Source: Aedoeadaptatus coxii | Lineage (GTDB): Bacteria; Bacillota; Clostridia; Tissierellales; Peptoniphilaceae | Assembly: GCF_001553115.1 (NCBI RefSeq) | Contig: NZ_KQ960173.1 | Location: 39,886-103,885, forward strand | Direction of reading: 5' to 3' | Length of the DNA stretch: 64,000 nt | In this document: in pieces, positions 17,881 through 27,221 of the stretch | Numbering within the stretch: position 1 is the first letter of the stretch | Layout of the letters: the number at the start of each line of letters is the position of its first letter | The notes under the pieces: generated by a model | Database searches by the model: none | What the model was told of the DNA's origin: nothing | Seen by the model: only the letters and a program-made list of their open reading frames with translations | Program-made: the position numbers and the translations under genes

Positions 17881-17901
17881 TTTTGTTTGCGATTTTAATT
17901 T

Positions 17902-19548
17902 TTACGACGCTCGGTAAGATTCCATCTCGATCACTTCGTCGGCAATTTTTAGAGACGAAGCGCGGTGGCTGACCATTAATACCGTGACGTCTTTTTTCTT
18001 TTCCTGCAATGATTTTAAAATGATGGCTTCGTTTAAACTGTCTAAATTGGACGTGGGCTCGTCGAGGAGAAGGAATGGCGCGTCGTGTAAAAAGGCACGT
18101 GCCAAACCTAAGCGTTGACGTTCGCCGCTTGAAAGTTTGGAGCCCATTTCCCCTACAGGGGTATCGTAGCCCTGAGGCAGAGACATAATAAAATCATGTA
18201 TGGATGCGTCGCGACAAGCCGCCTCCAGTTCCCCGTCATCGGCGTCTGCTTTCGCAATGCGCAAATTGTTGGCAATGGTGTCGTTAAAGAGATGGCTTTC
18301 CTGGGTCATGAACGATTCCATATCTCTCAAGTTCGAAGTGTTAATGTTATGAATGTTTTCTTTCGAAATGGAAACCTCTCCGCTGTCCACATCCCAGAAA
18401 CGCATGAGCAAACGCAAGATCGTGGATTTACCCGATCCCGATTTTCCTTGCAGGCCTAAAATTTTTCCCTTTTCCACGGCGAGGCTCATATTCTTTAAAA
18501 TCAATTCGTCGCCGTACGAGAAGGAAACGTCGTGTAAATTGGCACCGTCGAAGGACGTATCGATGCCGTCTGTTTTTTCTTCCACCTGAGGCGTCTCTTC
18601 CAACAAATCCAGCACCCGATTGCCCGATGCAAAGGTGACTTGCAACGTATTTCCAAGTGCGGAAAGGGCGAGCGTGGGCCCGTAGGAGGACATAATAAAG
18701 ACGATGGCCACGATGACGTCGCTTCCTGCGGCGAGTCCTTTCGTATAGAGAAAACCGCCGAGGACGAAAAGGCCTACATGGAGAACGGATAAGACGGCCG
18801 TGGTAAAGGCGCCGCCAAATCCCGTTTCCTTGCTTAATTTCCGCCCGACGCGAATCGCATCGTCTGTCGCCCCATTTAATTGGCGAAGATAGCGTTCCTC
18901 TCCCCGGTACTGTAGGATTTCCCGAAGCCCGCGAAGGCCATCTAATACTTTTCCGCTCAGTATGCCGTTTTTATTTCTTCCCTGTAAACCGAGGTCGCGG
19001 TTTCTGCCGGAAAGATATACGGGCACGACAATCCCCATGATCACGTAGGCCATAAGGGCGTAAAGTGCCATAAATGGCGATAAAGTATAGAGGAAAATCA
19101 CCGCCACAACCGAATAGATCGTGGCAATGGCCATGGGAGAAATGGTGTGGGCGTAAAAGACTTCCAATAATTCGATATCCGATGTGATGAGGGCAATTAA
19201 ATTGCCTTTATCTTTACCCTCGAGTTTGGCAGGAGCCAATGTTCTGAGTACGGTAAAGACGCGGCTGCGCATAATCGCCAAAATTTTAAAGGCGATGTAG
19301 TGATTGCACATTTGCTCGCCGTAGCGGAGAGGCCCCCTCACTAAACCTGCCACGATGAGGGCTGTGATTACATAATTGCCGACGACTTCCCCTTTGGCAA
19401 GACTCACCAGTCCCCATGCCGTAATAGTGGAAATGGCCGTCGCCGATAAAAAGCCCAGCACACCGAGGAAAATGGCGAGCAACATGACGCCCATTAAAGG
19501 CTTCACCATTCCGATGAGCTGAAGCATGGTCTGGGAATGTTTACGCAT
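17902..19548 (-). CDS. CydC-like ABC exporter subunit
   Basis: 548 residues from ATG 19548, which follows GGGGAGGGAG and overlaps the partner's end by 8 bp. Six-helix exporter domain (about 10-310); ATPase with Walker A GLQGKSGSGKST and signature LSSGERQRLGLARAF, Walker B FLLLDEPTSNLD. Forms a heterodimer with the CydD-like protein. CydDC of E. coli was long described as a thiol exporter and has structural evidence for heme binding; no cydAB oxidase genes are seen here. Placement at the end of a heme-uptake operon suggests heme or thiol traffic across the membrane. Confidence 0.85.
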   Translation of the reverse strand: MRKHSQTMLQLIGMVKPLMGVMLLAIFLGVLGFLSATAISTITAWGLVSLAKGEVVGNYVITALIVAGLVRGPLRYGEQMCNHYIAFKILAIMRSRVFTVLRTLAPAKLEGKDKGNLIALITSDIELLEVFYAHTISPMAIATIYSVVAVIFLYTLSPFMALYALMAYVIMGIVVPVYLSGRNRDLGLQGRNKNGILSGKVLDGLRGLREILQYRGEERYLRQLNGATDDAIRVGRKLSKETGFGGAFTTAVLSVLHVGLFVLGGFLYTKGLAAGSDVIVAIVFIMSSYGPTLALSALGNTLQVTFASGNRVLDLLEETPQVEEKTDGIDTSFDGANLHDVSFSYGDELILKNMSLAVEKGKILGLQGKSGSGKSTILRLLMRFWDVDSGEVSISKENIHNINTSNLRDMESFMTQESHLFNDTIANNLRIAKADADDGELEAACRDASIHDFIMSLPQGYDTPVGEMGSKLSSGERQRLGLARAFLHDAPFLLLDEPTSNLDSLNEAIILKSLQEKKKDVTVLMVSHRASSLKIADEVIEMESYRAS

Positions 19549-21274
19549 GATCTCCCTCCCCTCGATAAGCTTCCAAGGCGACTTGTTGCGCCCAAAGTGA
19601 TTCGTAAATTCCATTCATCGCTACCAATTGATCGTGAGTTCCTTTTTCTTTCAATTCGCCGCGATCCAATACATAAATAACATGGGCGTTCTTAATATTG
19701 GCCAGGCGATGGCTAATGAACAACACGAGTTTTTCGCCTGCCAATTTATAAAGTTCCGACACGATGTGTTCTTCGCTTTCCACGTCGATATTCGATGTTA
19801 CTTCGTCGAAAATATATACGTCGCTGTCTTTTAAAAGAGCCATGGCGAGACTTAAACGTTGTCGTTGGCCGCCGCTTAAATTCGTGCCGCCGCTTTCGAT
19901 AACTGTATGAAGGCCGTCGGCGGTTTTAAAGAAGTCTTTTAAATTCACCTGCTCCAACACCGCCCACATACGCTCTTCCGTAGCTCCCGGCTTTGCAAAA
20001 TCCAAAAGCTCTTTTACCGTGCCGCTCATTAAATAACTTCCCGCGCCTAAATAGGTGACGCGATCCAATAAGCCGGCTTCCCGAATATGGGAAAGTTCCG
20101 TATCGAAAAATTTCAATCTGCCTTCATAATGTTTTACCTGCTTCGATAAAATCGCCGCCAAGGTGGATTTCCCCGAGCCGGAAGGCCCGGCGATGCCGAT
20201 AAGACCCTTGCCCTTATGTTCAAAGGAAAGATCCTGTAGGGCATTTTTTTCGCCGTCGTAGGAAAAGCTTAAGCTCTTGGCAAAAAGGCCTACTTCTTTT
20301 CCTTCCACATCCTCTGTGCCGTCTGCGTCGTCGGGAAGATCCAGTAGATCAAACATCTTGTCTGCCGCCGCCATGCCGTTCATGGCCACGTGGAAGAAAG
20401 ATCCCAATTGGCGCATGGGCAGAAAGTAATCGGCGGATAAAAACAGAATAAAGAGGGCGCCGTATAGGCTCAAGCTTCCTTCGCGAACACAGCCGATGCA
20501 CGCGGCAAGGGCAATGGCCGCGCCGCCGTATGCCACTAAATCCATTATAATAATGGAATTCAACTGCATGGTTAACACGCGCATCGTAGCGATGCGGAAA
20601 GCTTCCGCCGAGCGGTTCATTAAATCGTGGCGATGGCCGTCGGCTTTATAAATTTTAAGAGTGGTTAAACCTTGGAGATTTTCTAAAAACTGATCCCCTA
20701 CTTCCGTGTAGCTTCCCCAATACTTTGCGAAAATACGCTTCGCAAACTTTTGCACCAAGGCGATGGCCAGGGGAATGAGGGGCACGCCGATTAAAAGAAT
20801 AATCGCCACCTTTAAAGAGAAATAGGCGATCACCCCAAACAAAATCAAAGGCGCCATCATGCTGTAGAAAAATTGAGGAAGATAAGCGGAGAAATAAATC
20901 TCCAATTGATCCACCCCTTCCGTCATAATCTGCACAGCTTCCGCCGTCTTAATTTTTTCCCGATACGCCGTTCCGAATCCCATAAGCTTTGTAAAAATTC
21001 GTTTCCGCAACAGACGTTTAACGTCTACGGAAGCCTCGTAGGCGATGGCGTGGCGTTTTCTATAAAAGAAAAATCGGAGAATGAGGATCAAAAGAATGGC
21101 TGCACATAGAGGTAGTACATGTTCCCCTTCAAACGACAGAAACTGCCTAAGAAGGGCAATTAACAGCGCCGTCGAGCCGATGCTCATCAAAAGATCCAGC
21201 AGCTGAAGACCTACCGCCTTTTGAATGTAGATCTTCGACTGAGGAACCTCCCGTATTAATCGTTTATTAATCAA
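19541..21274 (-). CDS. CydD-like ABC exporter subunit
   Basis: 577 residues. Exporter membrane domain with six helices, then ATPase with GPSGSGKST, LSGGQRQRLSLAMALL and IFDEVTSNIDVESE. The DEVTSN form of Walker B, with Val in place of Ala, is shared with CydD relatives. The start is read as TTG at 21274 with a weak CAGG site, so output may be low. It is paired with the CydC-like gene and separated from the NEAT gene upstream by a short GC hairpin (21304-21319). Confidence 0.83.
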   Translation of the reverse strand: MINKRLIREVPQSKIYIQKAVGLQLLDLLMSIGSTALLIALLRQFLSFEGEHVLPLCAAILLILILRFFFYRKRHAIAYEASVDVKRLLRKRIFTKLMGFGTAYREKIKTAEAVQIMTEGVDQLEIYFSAYLPQFFYSMMAPLILFGVIAYFSLKVAIILLIGVPLIPLAIALVQKFAKRIFAKYWGSYTEVGDQFLENLQGLTTLKIYKADGHRHDLMNRSAEAFRIATMRVLTMQLNSIIIMDLVAYGGAAIALAACIGCVREGSLSLYGALFILFLSADYFLPMRQLGSFFHVAMNGMAAADKMFDLLDLPDDADGTEDVEGKEVGLFAKSLSFSYDGEKNALQDLSFEHKGKGLIGIAGPSGSGKSTLAAILSKQVKHYEGRLKFFDTELSHIREAGLLDRVTYLGAGSYLMSGTVKELLDFAKPGATEERMWAVLEQVNLKDFFKTADGLHTVIESGGTNLSGGQRQRLSLAMALLKDSDVYIFDEVTSNIDVESEEHIVSELYKLAGEKLVLFISHRLANIKNAHVIYVLDRGELKEKGTHDQLVAMNGIYESLWAQQVALEAYRGEGDHA

Positions 21275-21303
21275 AAAGTACCTGCTTTCTTACTAAAGGA
21301 AAA

Positions 21304-21319
21304 GGCCGGAAAACCGGCC
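21304..21319 (-). terminator. GC-rich hairpin before the CydDC-like genes
   Basis: GGCCGG-TTTT-CCGGCC followed on the minus strand by TTTTCC. A partial terminator that would lower expression of the exporter pair relative to the uptake genes. Confidence 0.6.
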
Positions 21320-21324
21320 GCTTC

Positions 21325-22194
21325 TTATTTATTTATAATCACTTGGCGATTGGCTCCGTCCCAATTGACTTTTGCGCCGGAAATTTCGCCGATGGCACGA
21401 ATGGGAACCATGGTGCGTTCATTGCGAATCATGGCAGGCACGTCGATTGCCTTAGAAGAGCCGTCATGTTTAAGAATTACTTTTTTGCCGATGGGGAGCT
21501 TCATGACATTTTTTCCTTCGCCGACGATGGCCGTGCGGGTTTTGCCGTCCCAGTTCACTTTAAGGCCTAAAGCTTCGGAAATAAAACGAAGCGGAACCAT
21601 GGTGCGTCCTTGTTCGATAAAGACGGGGCTGTCGGAGGGAACGACTTTGCCGTTGACCATAATCGTAACGTCTTTGTTCCCATTCGCCTTGGGAGCGGCG
21701 GGCGCTTTCGGCATCTTTTTCGCTTCCGGTGCGCTTACAAGTTTGGCGCTGTTCCAATCGAAAGCCAAGCGCGCCTTTTGTTCGCCGGCGCCGGGTTGGC
21801 CACCTTGCATTTGATCCATAACATCGACCCATAGGGCGACGTCGACTACATTTTCTTTTCCGCTTCTGACAAAGCTGAAGCTTTGGGTAAACTCGCCTTT
21901 ACCTGCAACCTTTACAGCTTCTTCTCTGCCGCCGGCGGTGACGAAGAGATTGGTTAAATTACCTTGTTGACCCATGAAAGAGAGAGGCTTTACAAACACT
22001 TTATAGTGCATCTTGCCCCCTTCTTCCTTTACTTCCGCAACGGGGGAAAGTGCTTTGTTGGCCATGGATTCCTTTTCGGCGGAAGCGTGTTTTAAAACCA
22101 CGGGAACTTCATAGGTTTTGCTCGATTCTGCGTGAACGAAACGAGGCACGAGTAAACAGACGAGGGCTAGTGTAATAGATAATAATTTTTTCAT
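21325..22194 (-). CDS. Secreted NEAT-domain protein with copper-amine-oxidase-N-type tail
   Basis: 289 residues. Signal peptide 1-22; NEAT domain about 27-150, beginning YEVPVVLKH, with Met44 in the SMA helix and a second Met in WVDVMDQM; then a C-terminal domain (about 173-289) of the copper amine oxidase N-terminal type, with the doubled motif RTMVPLRFISEALG / RTMVPIRAIGEISG and repeated VNWDG. No sortase signal, SLH or membrane anchor, so it is probably secreted as a hemophore or bound through the C-terminal domain. It closely follows the SLH-NEAT gene (11 bp). Confidence 0.82.
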   Translation of the reverse strand: MKKLLSITLALVCLLVPRFVHAESSKTYEVPVVLKHASAEKESMANKALSPVAEVKEEGGKMHYKVFVKPLSFMGQQGNLTNLFVTAGGREEAVKVAGKGEFTQSFSFVRSGKENVVDVALWVDVMDQMQGGQPGAGEQKARLAFDWNSAKLVSAPEAKKMPKAPAAPKANGNKDVTIMVNGKVVPSDSPVFIEQGRTMVPLRFISEALGLKVNWDGKTRTAIVGEGKNVMKLPIGKKVILKHDGSSKAIDVPAMIRNERTMVPIRAIGEISGAKVNWDGANRQVIINK

Positions 22195-22205
22195 CGTAAA
22201 ACTCC

Positions 22206-24935
22206 TTATTTCATATCTTTGAGATCCATTGTGTAAAGAACTTGGGCAGCTTGTGCGCGACTGAAATTAGCTTTCGGTGCAAAATCGCCGTTGCCCATGC
22301 CCGACAAAAGGCCTTGACGGGTCATCTTGTCCACGGAATCCTTCGCCCAGCCGGCAATGGAACTTCCGTCGGAGAAATTCCCGTAGCTCGTCGCGGCGTA
22401 GGATTTATTTTGGGAAGCGAGGAACTTCATCAGCATGACTGCCATTTCCTCGCGCGTAATGGTGCGGTTCGGTTCAAAACGTCCTTGGCTGACACCTGCT
22501 ACAATGCCTTTCGATTGCGCCCATGCCACATAGCCTGCGTAATAGGCGCCGGAAGGAACATCACCGAAAGCCGTGGCCGTGTTGGACGCAGACGCTCCTG
22601 CCATTCTGCCGAGAATCGAAACAAATTCGCCACGGGTAATGGCGCGTTCAGGCGCAAAGCGTCCTTCCCCTTCGCCTTTAAAATAACCGCGCGCATAGCT
22701 GTGGGCGATGGCATCCACTGCCCAATAACCTGCGGGAACATCGTGGAATGTTCGCAATACGACATCCCGTTCCCGCTCTTTTTGAGCCTTTAAGAAATCT
22801 TTTTTCTTTTGCTCTAAGGCTTTTTCGTCGGCCTTCTTCTTTTCATCCTTCTTCTTCTCATCTTCCTTCTTCTTTTCGGGCTCTTTTACTTCGCCGTCAA
22901 AGCGTTTGGTTTCCTGAGCGCGACGCCAATTAAATTGAATATAAGCTTCTTGTTCGCCTTTGCCGGCGCCTCCAGCCATTTCGTCCATAATATCGACCCA
23001 CACGGCAATTTTTTGATTACTGACTTTTTCATCTAAGGTGAAAGACCATAAATCGCCGCCGTGATAATGGGCTTGGTATTTTCTTCCGTTTTCATAATAG
23101 AAAAGATTGGTTAAATGACCGTCCTTCTCTCCGAGTTTCATGGGCTTAAATTGCACATAGTACGTGTAGTGGCCGTCATACTCATCCACCGTCGCCCAAC
23201 TGCTTAATGCAGAGGATGCCATGGATTTACTTCCGTCGGATTTAACAAGTTCTACCGGCACGTCGTAACGAATAGTTTGTTTCTTTTTCTTTTCGTCTTT
23301 TTTGTCGTCCTTCTTGTCTTCCTTCGGCTTATCTTTCTTATCCTCTTTCGGTTTTTCGGGGGCTTTTAATTCACCGTGCCAGCTGTTAATCTGCTGTTTC
23401 AATTCAGATAACCTTTTATTTAATAACTTACCACTATTTACTTCACTCAATGCCTGATCTAAAAGAGCATTAAATTCTTTTTGGGATTTTTCTGTATATA
23501 TAGATAAATCCCGTTGCTTCTTTCTTGCTATCTCTGCTTTGAAAAAATCTAATTCAGCCGTTGTTGCTTTTTTAAAGCTACGCATTAGCCACGACGTTTT
23601 GTCAGAAAATTTATTCCATTCACTTTGTGTCAATTCATTGGATTGAATCAGTTTTCTTCCCTCGTTTAGAGCATCGCGCCATGATTTAATATCGCTTGAA
23701 CTTAAGTAATCCATATCCGATGCTGTCCACTCTTGGCAATCACACCAATAATTTAAAGTTTTCTTGCCATTAGAGGGTATTATCTCAACCTCACGGGAAA
23801 AGGTTACTCCACCTTTAACACCATCAATAGTAATAGTTCTTTCGTAGCCAGGTGATGCTTTAATTTTTTTAGGATAAACTTTATCTCCTACCATTATCGT
23901 TTCAAGTAAATCGTCTCGACTATCAACTGAAAAATCTTCCACATACGTCGTCTTATTGCCTTTTACCACTGGTTTAAAAGTAACGATACAGTAAAGACGC
24001 CCACCTTCCTTCGCTATCTCTTTTTTCTCAATGTATTGGTCAATATCTCGAAAGGTGCTATGAACACCAAACTCTGCTTCACTGGGTTTGAGATCTTTTA
24101 TATCTCTTAACCGAATTCCCTTGCTCTTTTCTCCCAAAGCGAGAAGATAATTGATTTGTGCTTCTTTTAATAACAAGACATCTTCGGTTGCAGTAGGTTG
24201 TGTTAAATAGGCCTCTCCATAATTAACGGCGTTATTTAAAGCGTAAATTACATCTCCTTCCCATTGGGCATTATCAACACCTTTTGCTTTTTGAATGGCG
24301 GCTTCCAATGCTTTTTTCGCCTTTTCAATAGGCGCTTCTTCCTTCGGTTTTTGTTCAGGCGTCGTTTTGCCTGTATTCGGTTGCGAAGGATCGGGCGTGT
24401 TCGGGCCGCCCGTGTTTGGTTTTTCAGTTCCGGGATTTTGAGATTCCTCGCCTTTTATCTCGTTATACTCCAGAATATTGAGTAAAGCGTCCGGTTCTTT
24501 TCCCATGATAGGAATGGTAAAGGCAATTTTGATCGTCTTCTCCGGTTTTTTATCGAGTGTAAAGGACCAGTCATTGCCATTTTGTTGAGCCTCCAGCCTG
24601 GTTCCGTCTTTATAGTAATAAAACTTAGTAATATACTGACTCGAAGCCGGCTTGATAGAAATGGTGAATGTCCACTTCCCGTCCTTTTCCACAGCTGTTA
24701 CTTTCTCTATGTTGTCGGCAGCCATGGATTTATCTCCCGGACTGTCCGCCTTCTTCAATTCCCATTTCAGTTCATAATGTTTTTCCTTTGCCGCAGCTTG
24801 TTCTCCGGCGGCAAAAGGTTGTGCGTAAACACCTTGTACCATATCCGGCGCCTTGGCCAGTACATTAATGGGCGCCGCTAAAAAGGTTGCGCTCATCATG
24901 GCTGCCATGGCCATACTTGTCGTGCGTATTTTCAT
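22206..24935 (-). CDS. SLH-anchored protein with two NEAT domains
   Basis: 909 residues from ATG 24935 (after AGGAGG, ATGA overlap with flavodoxin). Signal peptide about 1-28; NEAT1 about 50-156 (KSMAADN, IPIMGKE); Pro/Thr linker; helical segment about 197-260; an unrecognised beta-rich domain about 275-400; a second helical segment to about 518; Lys/Glu linker; NEAT2 about 554-671 (KSMASSAL, VWVDIMDEM); three SLH repeats about 727-908. SLH repeats bind secondary cell-wall polymer, placing the NEAT domains at the surface to take heme. The stretch near 23.4-24.3 kb is distinctly AT-richer than its flanks. Confidence 0.87.
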   Translation of the reverse strand: MKIRTTSMAMAAMMSATFLAAPINVLAKAPDMVQGVYAQPFAAGEQAAAKEKHYELKWELKKADSPGDKSMAADNIEKVTAVEKDGKWTFTISIKPASSQYITKFYYYKDGTRLEAQQNGNDWSFTLDKKPEKTIKIAFTIPIMGKEPDALLNILEYNEIKGEESQNPGTEKPNTGGPNTPDPSQPNTGKTTPEQKPKEEAPIEKAKKALEAAIQKAKGVDNAQWEGDVIYALNNAVNYGEAYLTQPTATEDVLLLKEAQINYLLALGEKSKGIRLRDIKDLKPSEAEFGVHSTFRDIDQYIEKKEIAKEGGRLYCIVTFKPVVKGNKTTYVEDFSVDSRDDLLETIMVGDKVYPKKIKASPGYERTITIDGVKGGVTFSREVEIIPSNGKKTLNYWCDCQEWTASDMDYLSSSDIKSWRDALNEGRKLIQSNELTQSEWNKFSDKTSWLMRSFKKATTAELDFFKAEIARKKQRDLSIYTEKSQKEFNALLDQALSEVNSGKLLNKRLSELKQQINSWHGELKAPEKPKEDKKDKPKEDKKDDKKDEKKKKQTIRYDVPVELVKSDGSKSMASSALSSWATVDEYDGHYTYYVQFKPMKLGEKDGHLTNLFYYENGRKYQAHYHGGDLWSFTLDEKVSNQKIAVWVDIMDEMAGGAGKGEQEAYIQFNWRRAQETKRFDGEVKEPEKKKEDEKKKDEKKKADEKALEQKKKDFLKAQKERERDVVLRTFHDVPAGYWAVDAIAHSYARGYFKGEGEGRFAPERAITRGEFVSILGRMAGASASNTATAFGDVPSGAYYAGYVAWAQSKGIVAGVSQGRFEPNRTITREEMAVMLMKFLASQNKSYAATSYGNFSDGSSIAGWAKDSVDKMTRQGLLSGMGNGDFAPKANFSRAQAAQVLYTMDLKDMK

Positions 24936-25447
24936 CGAATACCTCCTTTTTCCAATTGTTCTCTGAAATAAATCGCCGCTTCCTTCAGTTCCTCTTCCGT
25001 CGCCTCTCTGGATTCTTCCGAGGCTTCTTTCATTTGCTCCCGCGCTTTCTTCGGCACAAAGACCAGCAGATCGATGCGCGCTGCCAATTTTTCGTCTACT
25101 TTCCCGGGACACAAGTAAGTGCCCAAGTTTTCTTTTTTGTGATCGGCGAGGCATTGCTTCAAACCTTCCATAGCCCGCTCCCCGTGTTCGGAATCGGGCA
25201 TGGCGCCCATGGTTAAAAAGAGACCCGTCTTTTTCGGCGCGCGATCCAAGATTTTCATCACCGCCTTATCGGGCAGGGCGCGATCGCACCAGCCGCCGAT
25301 TAAACCGTAATCGAAAGTCGATACATCGGGCTTCTCTTTCAGATCGAAAAGCGTTAAATCGTAAGCGTCTTTTAAAGCGTCGTAAAGATACTCCGCCATG
25401 CGCTTTGTATTGCCCGTCTTCGACGAATACGCAATAAATCCTTTCAT
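24932..25447 (-). CDS. Flavodoxin-family protein
   Basis: 171 residues. FMN phosphate loop SSKTGNTKRMAEYL (about 8-21), then GGWCDRALPD and TMGAMPDSEHG, the positions where flavodoxins hold the isoalloxazine ring. A helical tail of about 45 residues extends the usual fold. It lies between the heme ABC importer and the surface NEAT gene with 0-4 bp gaps. It may donate electrons to a heme-processing enzyme; none of the known heme-opening enzymes is visible in the window, so this is inference. Confidence 0.85.
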   Translation of the reverse strand: MKGFIAYSSKTGNTKRMAEYLYDALKDAYDLTLFDLKEKPDVSTFDYGLIGGWCDRALPDKAVMKILDRAPKKTGLFLTMGAMPDSEHGERAMEGLKQCLADHKKENLGTYLCPGKVDEKLAARIDLLVFVPKKAREQMKEASEESREATEEELKEAAIYFREQLEKGGIR

Positions 25448-26215
25448 CTAATCCTCCTTCGGTTTCACAATGGACGCATCGCCTACGTGAAGCAGTTCCA
25501 GCTCCGTGCCGTATAATTTACTGATGACTCGGCTGTTAAGCACTTCCTTAGGATCCCCTTGGTACACGATTTTGCCGTGGTACATGCCGATAACTTCATC
25601 GGAATAATTGATAGCCTGCATAATATCGTGCAATACCATGACGATGGTGGTGTTGCGCTCTTCATTGATTTTTTTCACGAGACGTAAAATTTCCAGCTGA
25701 TATTTTATGTCCAAATAAGTCGTAGGCTCGTCCAGTAAGAGAATGTCGGAACATTGTGCCACCGCCATGGCGATAAACACCCGTTGCTTCTGACCGCCGG
25801 AGAGGGTTCTGATTTCCCTTTGTGCCAATTCCGTAACGCCGGTCATGTCCATGGCGCGTTCGATTTCTTCCATATCCTCCGCCGAATATTTTTGCAGAGG
25901 TTTCAAATAAGGGTTTCGCCCGTAAGATACGTAATCTTTTACCTTTAAATCGCCGATGATGCGATTTTGTTGATGCACGATGCCCAGTTCCCGCGCGTAA
26001 TCTTTCGGCGGATAGGAAAAAATATCTTTTCCGTGAAGCAAACAGCGTCCGCGACTCGGTTTCATTTGGCGACTTAATATTTTTAACAGAGTGGATTTCC
26101 CTGAGCCGTTGGCCCCCATTAAGGTGGTGATGGCGCCGGGGGTTACTTTTAAATTCAATTTGTCTAAAATCAAATGGCCCTTGGTGTAGGCGTAGCTTAG
26201 GTTTTTAATCTCCAT
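25448..26215 (-). CDS. Heme/siderophore ABC importer ATPase (FepC/HtsC type)
   Basis: 255 residues. Walker A GANGSGKST, signature LSGGQKQRVFIAMA, Walker B ILLLDEPTTYLDIKYQ and switch His in VLHDIMQAINYSD, all in the form of FecE/FepC ATPases for iron-chelate importers. Its start overlaps the FecCD permease end by 11 bp. Together with the permease and the IsdE/HtsA-like lipoprotein it forms a complete importer. The neighbouring NEAT proteins point to heme as substrate. Confidence 0.92.
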   Translation of the reverse strand: MEIKNLSYAYTKGHLILDKLNLKVTPGAITTLMGANGSGKSTLLKILSRQMKPSRGRCLLHGKDIFSYPPKDYARELGIVHQQNRIIGDLKVKDYVSYGRNPYLKPLQKYSAEDMEEIERAMDMTGVTELAQREIRTLSGGQKQRVFIAMAVAQCSDILLLDEPTTYLDIKYQLEILRLVKKINEERNTTIVMVLHDIMQAINYSDEVIGMYHGKIVYQGDPKEVLNSRVISKLYGTELELLHVGDASIVKPKED

Positions 26216-27221
26216 AGTTTTCGCCTCCCAGCTTTAATAAAGCGATAAAGAAAGGACCGCCGAAGACGGACATAATTACCGCCGCCGGGATTTCGTAGGG
26301 ATAGGCAACGATTCGCCCTACCGTGTCCGACGAAAGCAAAATCAAACTGCCGAGAAGCATATTAAAGGGCAGGAGGTATTTATGATCGCCACCGACGTGG
26401 ATTCTACCGATATGGGGCACGATGAGACCCAAAAAGCCGATGACGCCCGCCACCGACGTGGTAACGGAAGCCAAGATAATGGCGATTAACGCCACGATAA
26501 AGCGATCGCGATCCACGCGCACGCCCAGGGCACGGGCGGTTTTATCTTCCAAACTCAGCAAATTTAAAGAGCGAATGGTAAACAGCGCCGCGATTAAAAA
26601 GATAATCACGTAGAGGAAGAGGATGTGTACATCGCTCCAGGTTTTTTGCGCTACGTTTCCTTCGATAATCGCTTGTGTGGCACTTAAATTTCGTCCCATA
26701 ATGGATTTAATGCCTTCGCCGATGCCGATAAAGGTCATGTTCAACGCTACGCCCACGAGAATTAATCGCGTCGGGCGAACGCCTCCGTCCCATGCCAAGG
26801 TATAGATCAAAAAGTACGCCAACAATCCGCCGGAAATCGACAAAAGGGGCGACCAACCCATAAGCGCCGGCGATAGTGCGAGCACCATGGAGTTAACAAA
26901 GTTTGCCGCCGATGAAATGCCGATAATGCCGGGATCGGTCATGGGGTTTTTCATCACCGCCTGCAAAAGCGTACCCGATGTGGCGAGGGATGCGCCGGCT
27001 AAGATGGCGATAAAGACGCGAGGAAAACGCAAATCGTAAATTCTCGCCACTTCTCCGTCATAGGAGAAGAATAGGCCGCGCAAAATTTGTCCCACACCTA
27101 ATTTTAAAGATCCTTCCGTCAGGGAGAAGAAAAAGACCACGACCAGGAGAACGGCGACGGCGGCGAAGGAAATCCATCGCCTCCGTTCTTTTTGTTTTAA
27201 TTCGTCAATTCCCTTGTCCAT
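26205..27221 (-). CDS. Heme/siderophore ABC importer permease (FecCD family)
   Basis: 338 residues, about nine or ten membrane segments, with FecCD hallmarks LAGASLATSGTLLQ, NPMTDPGIIGIS and GVIGFLGLIVPHIGR, the last being near the ATPase contact. The first 30 residues are highly charged. It overlaps the binding-protein gene by 17 bp. As a homodimer it would carry heme from the lipoprotein through the membrane. Confidence 0.92.
   Translation of the reverse strand: MDKGIDELKQKERRRWISFAAVAVLLVVVFFFSLTEGSLKLGVGQILRGLFFSYDGEVARIYDLRFPRVFIAILAGASLATSGTLLQAVMKNPMTDPGIIGISSAANFVNSMVLALSPALMGWSPLLSISGGLLAYFLIYTLAWDGGVRPTRLILVGVALNMTFIGIGEGIKSIMGRNLSATQAIIEGNVAQKTWSDVHILFLYVIIFLIAALFTIRSLNLLSLEDKTARALGVRVDRDRFIVALIAIILASVTTSVAGVIGFLGLIVPHIGRIHVGGDHKYLLPFNMLLGSLILLSSDTVGRIVAYPYEIPAAVIMSVFGGPFFIALLKLGGENYGD

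Noticed and set aside
17902..21274. Cytochrome bd assembly operon
   Set aside because: The ABC pair looks like CydDC, but no oxidase subunits lie beside it; context points to heme handling instead.
22206..25154. Longer 982-codon form of the SLH-NEAT protein
   Set aside because: The extra N-terminus overlaps the flavodoxin gene, is very basic and lacks a signal; ATG 24935 has a strong ribosome site and a proper signal peptide.
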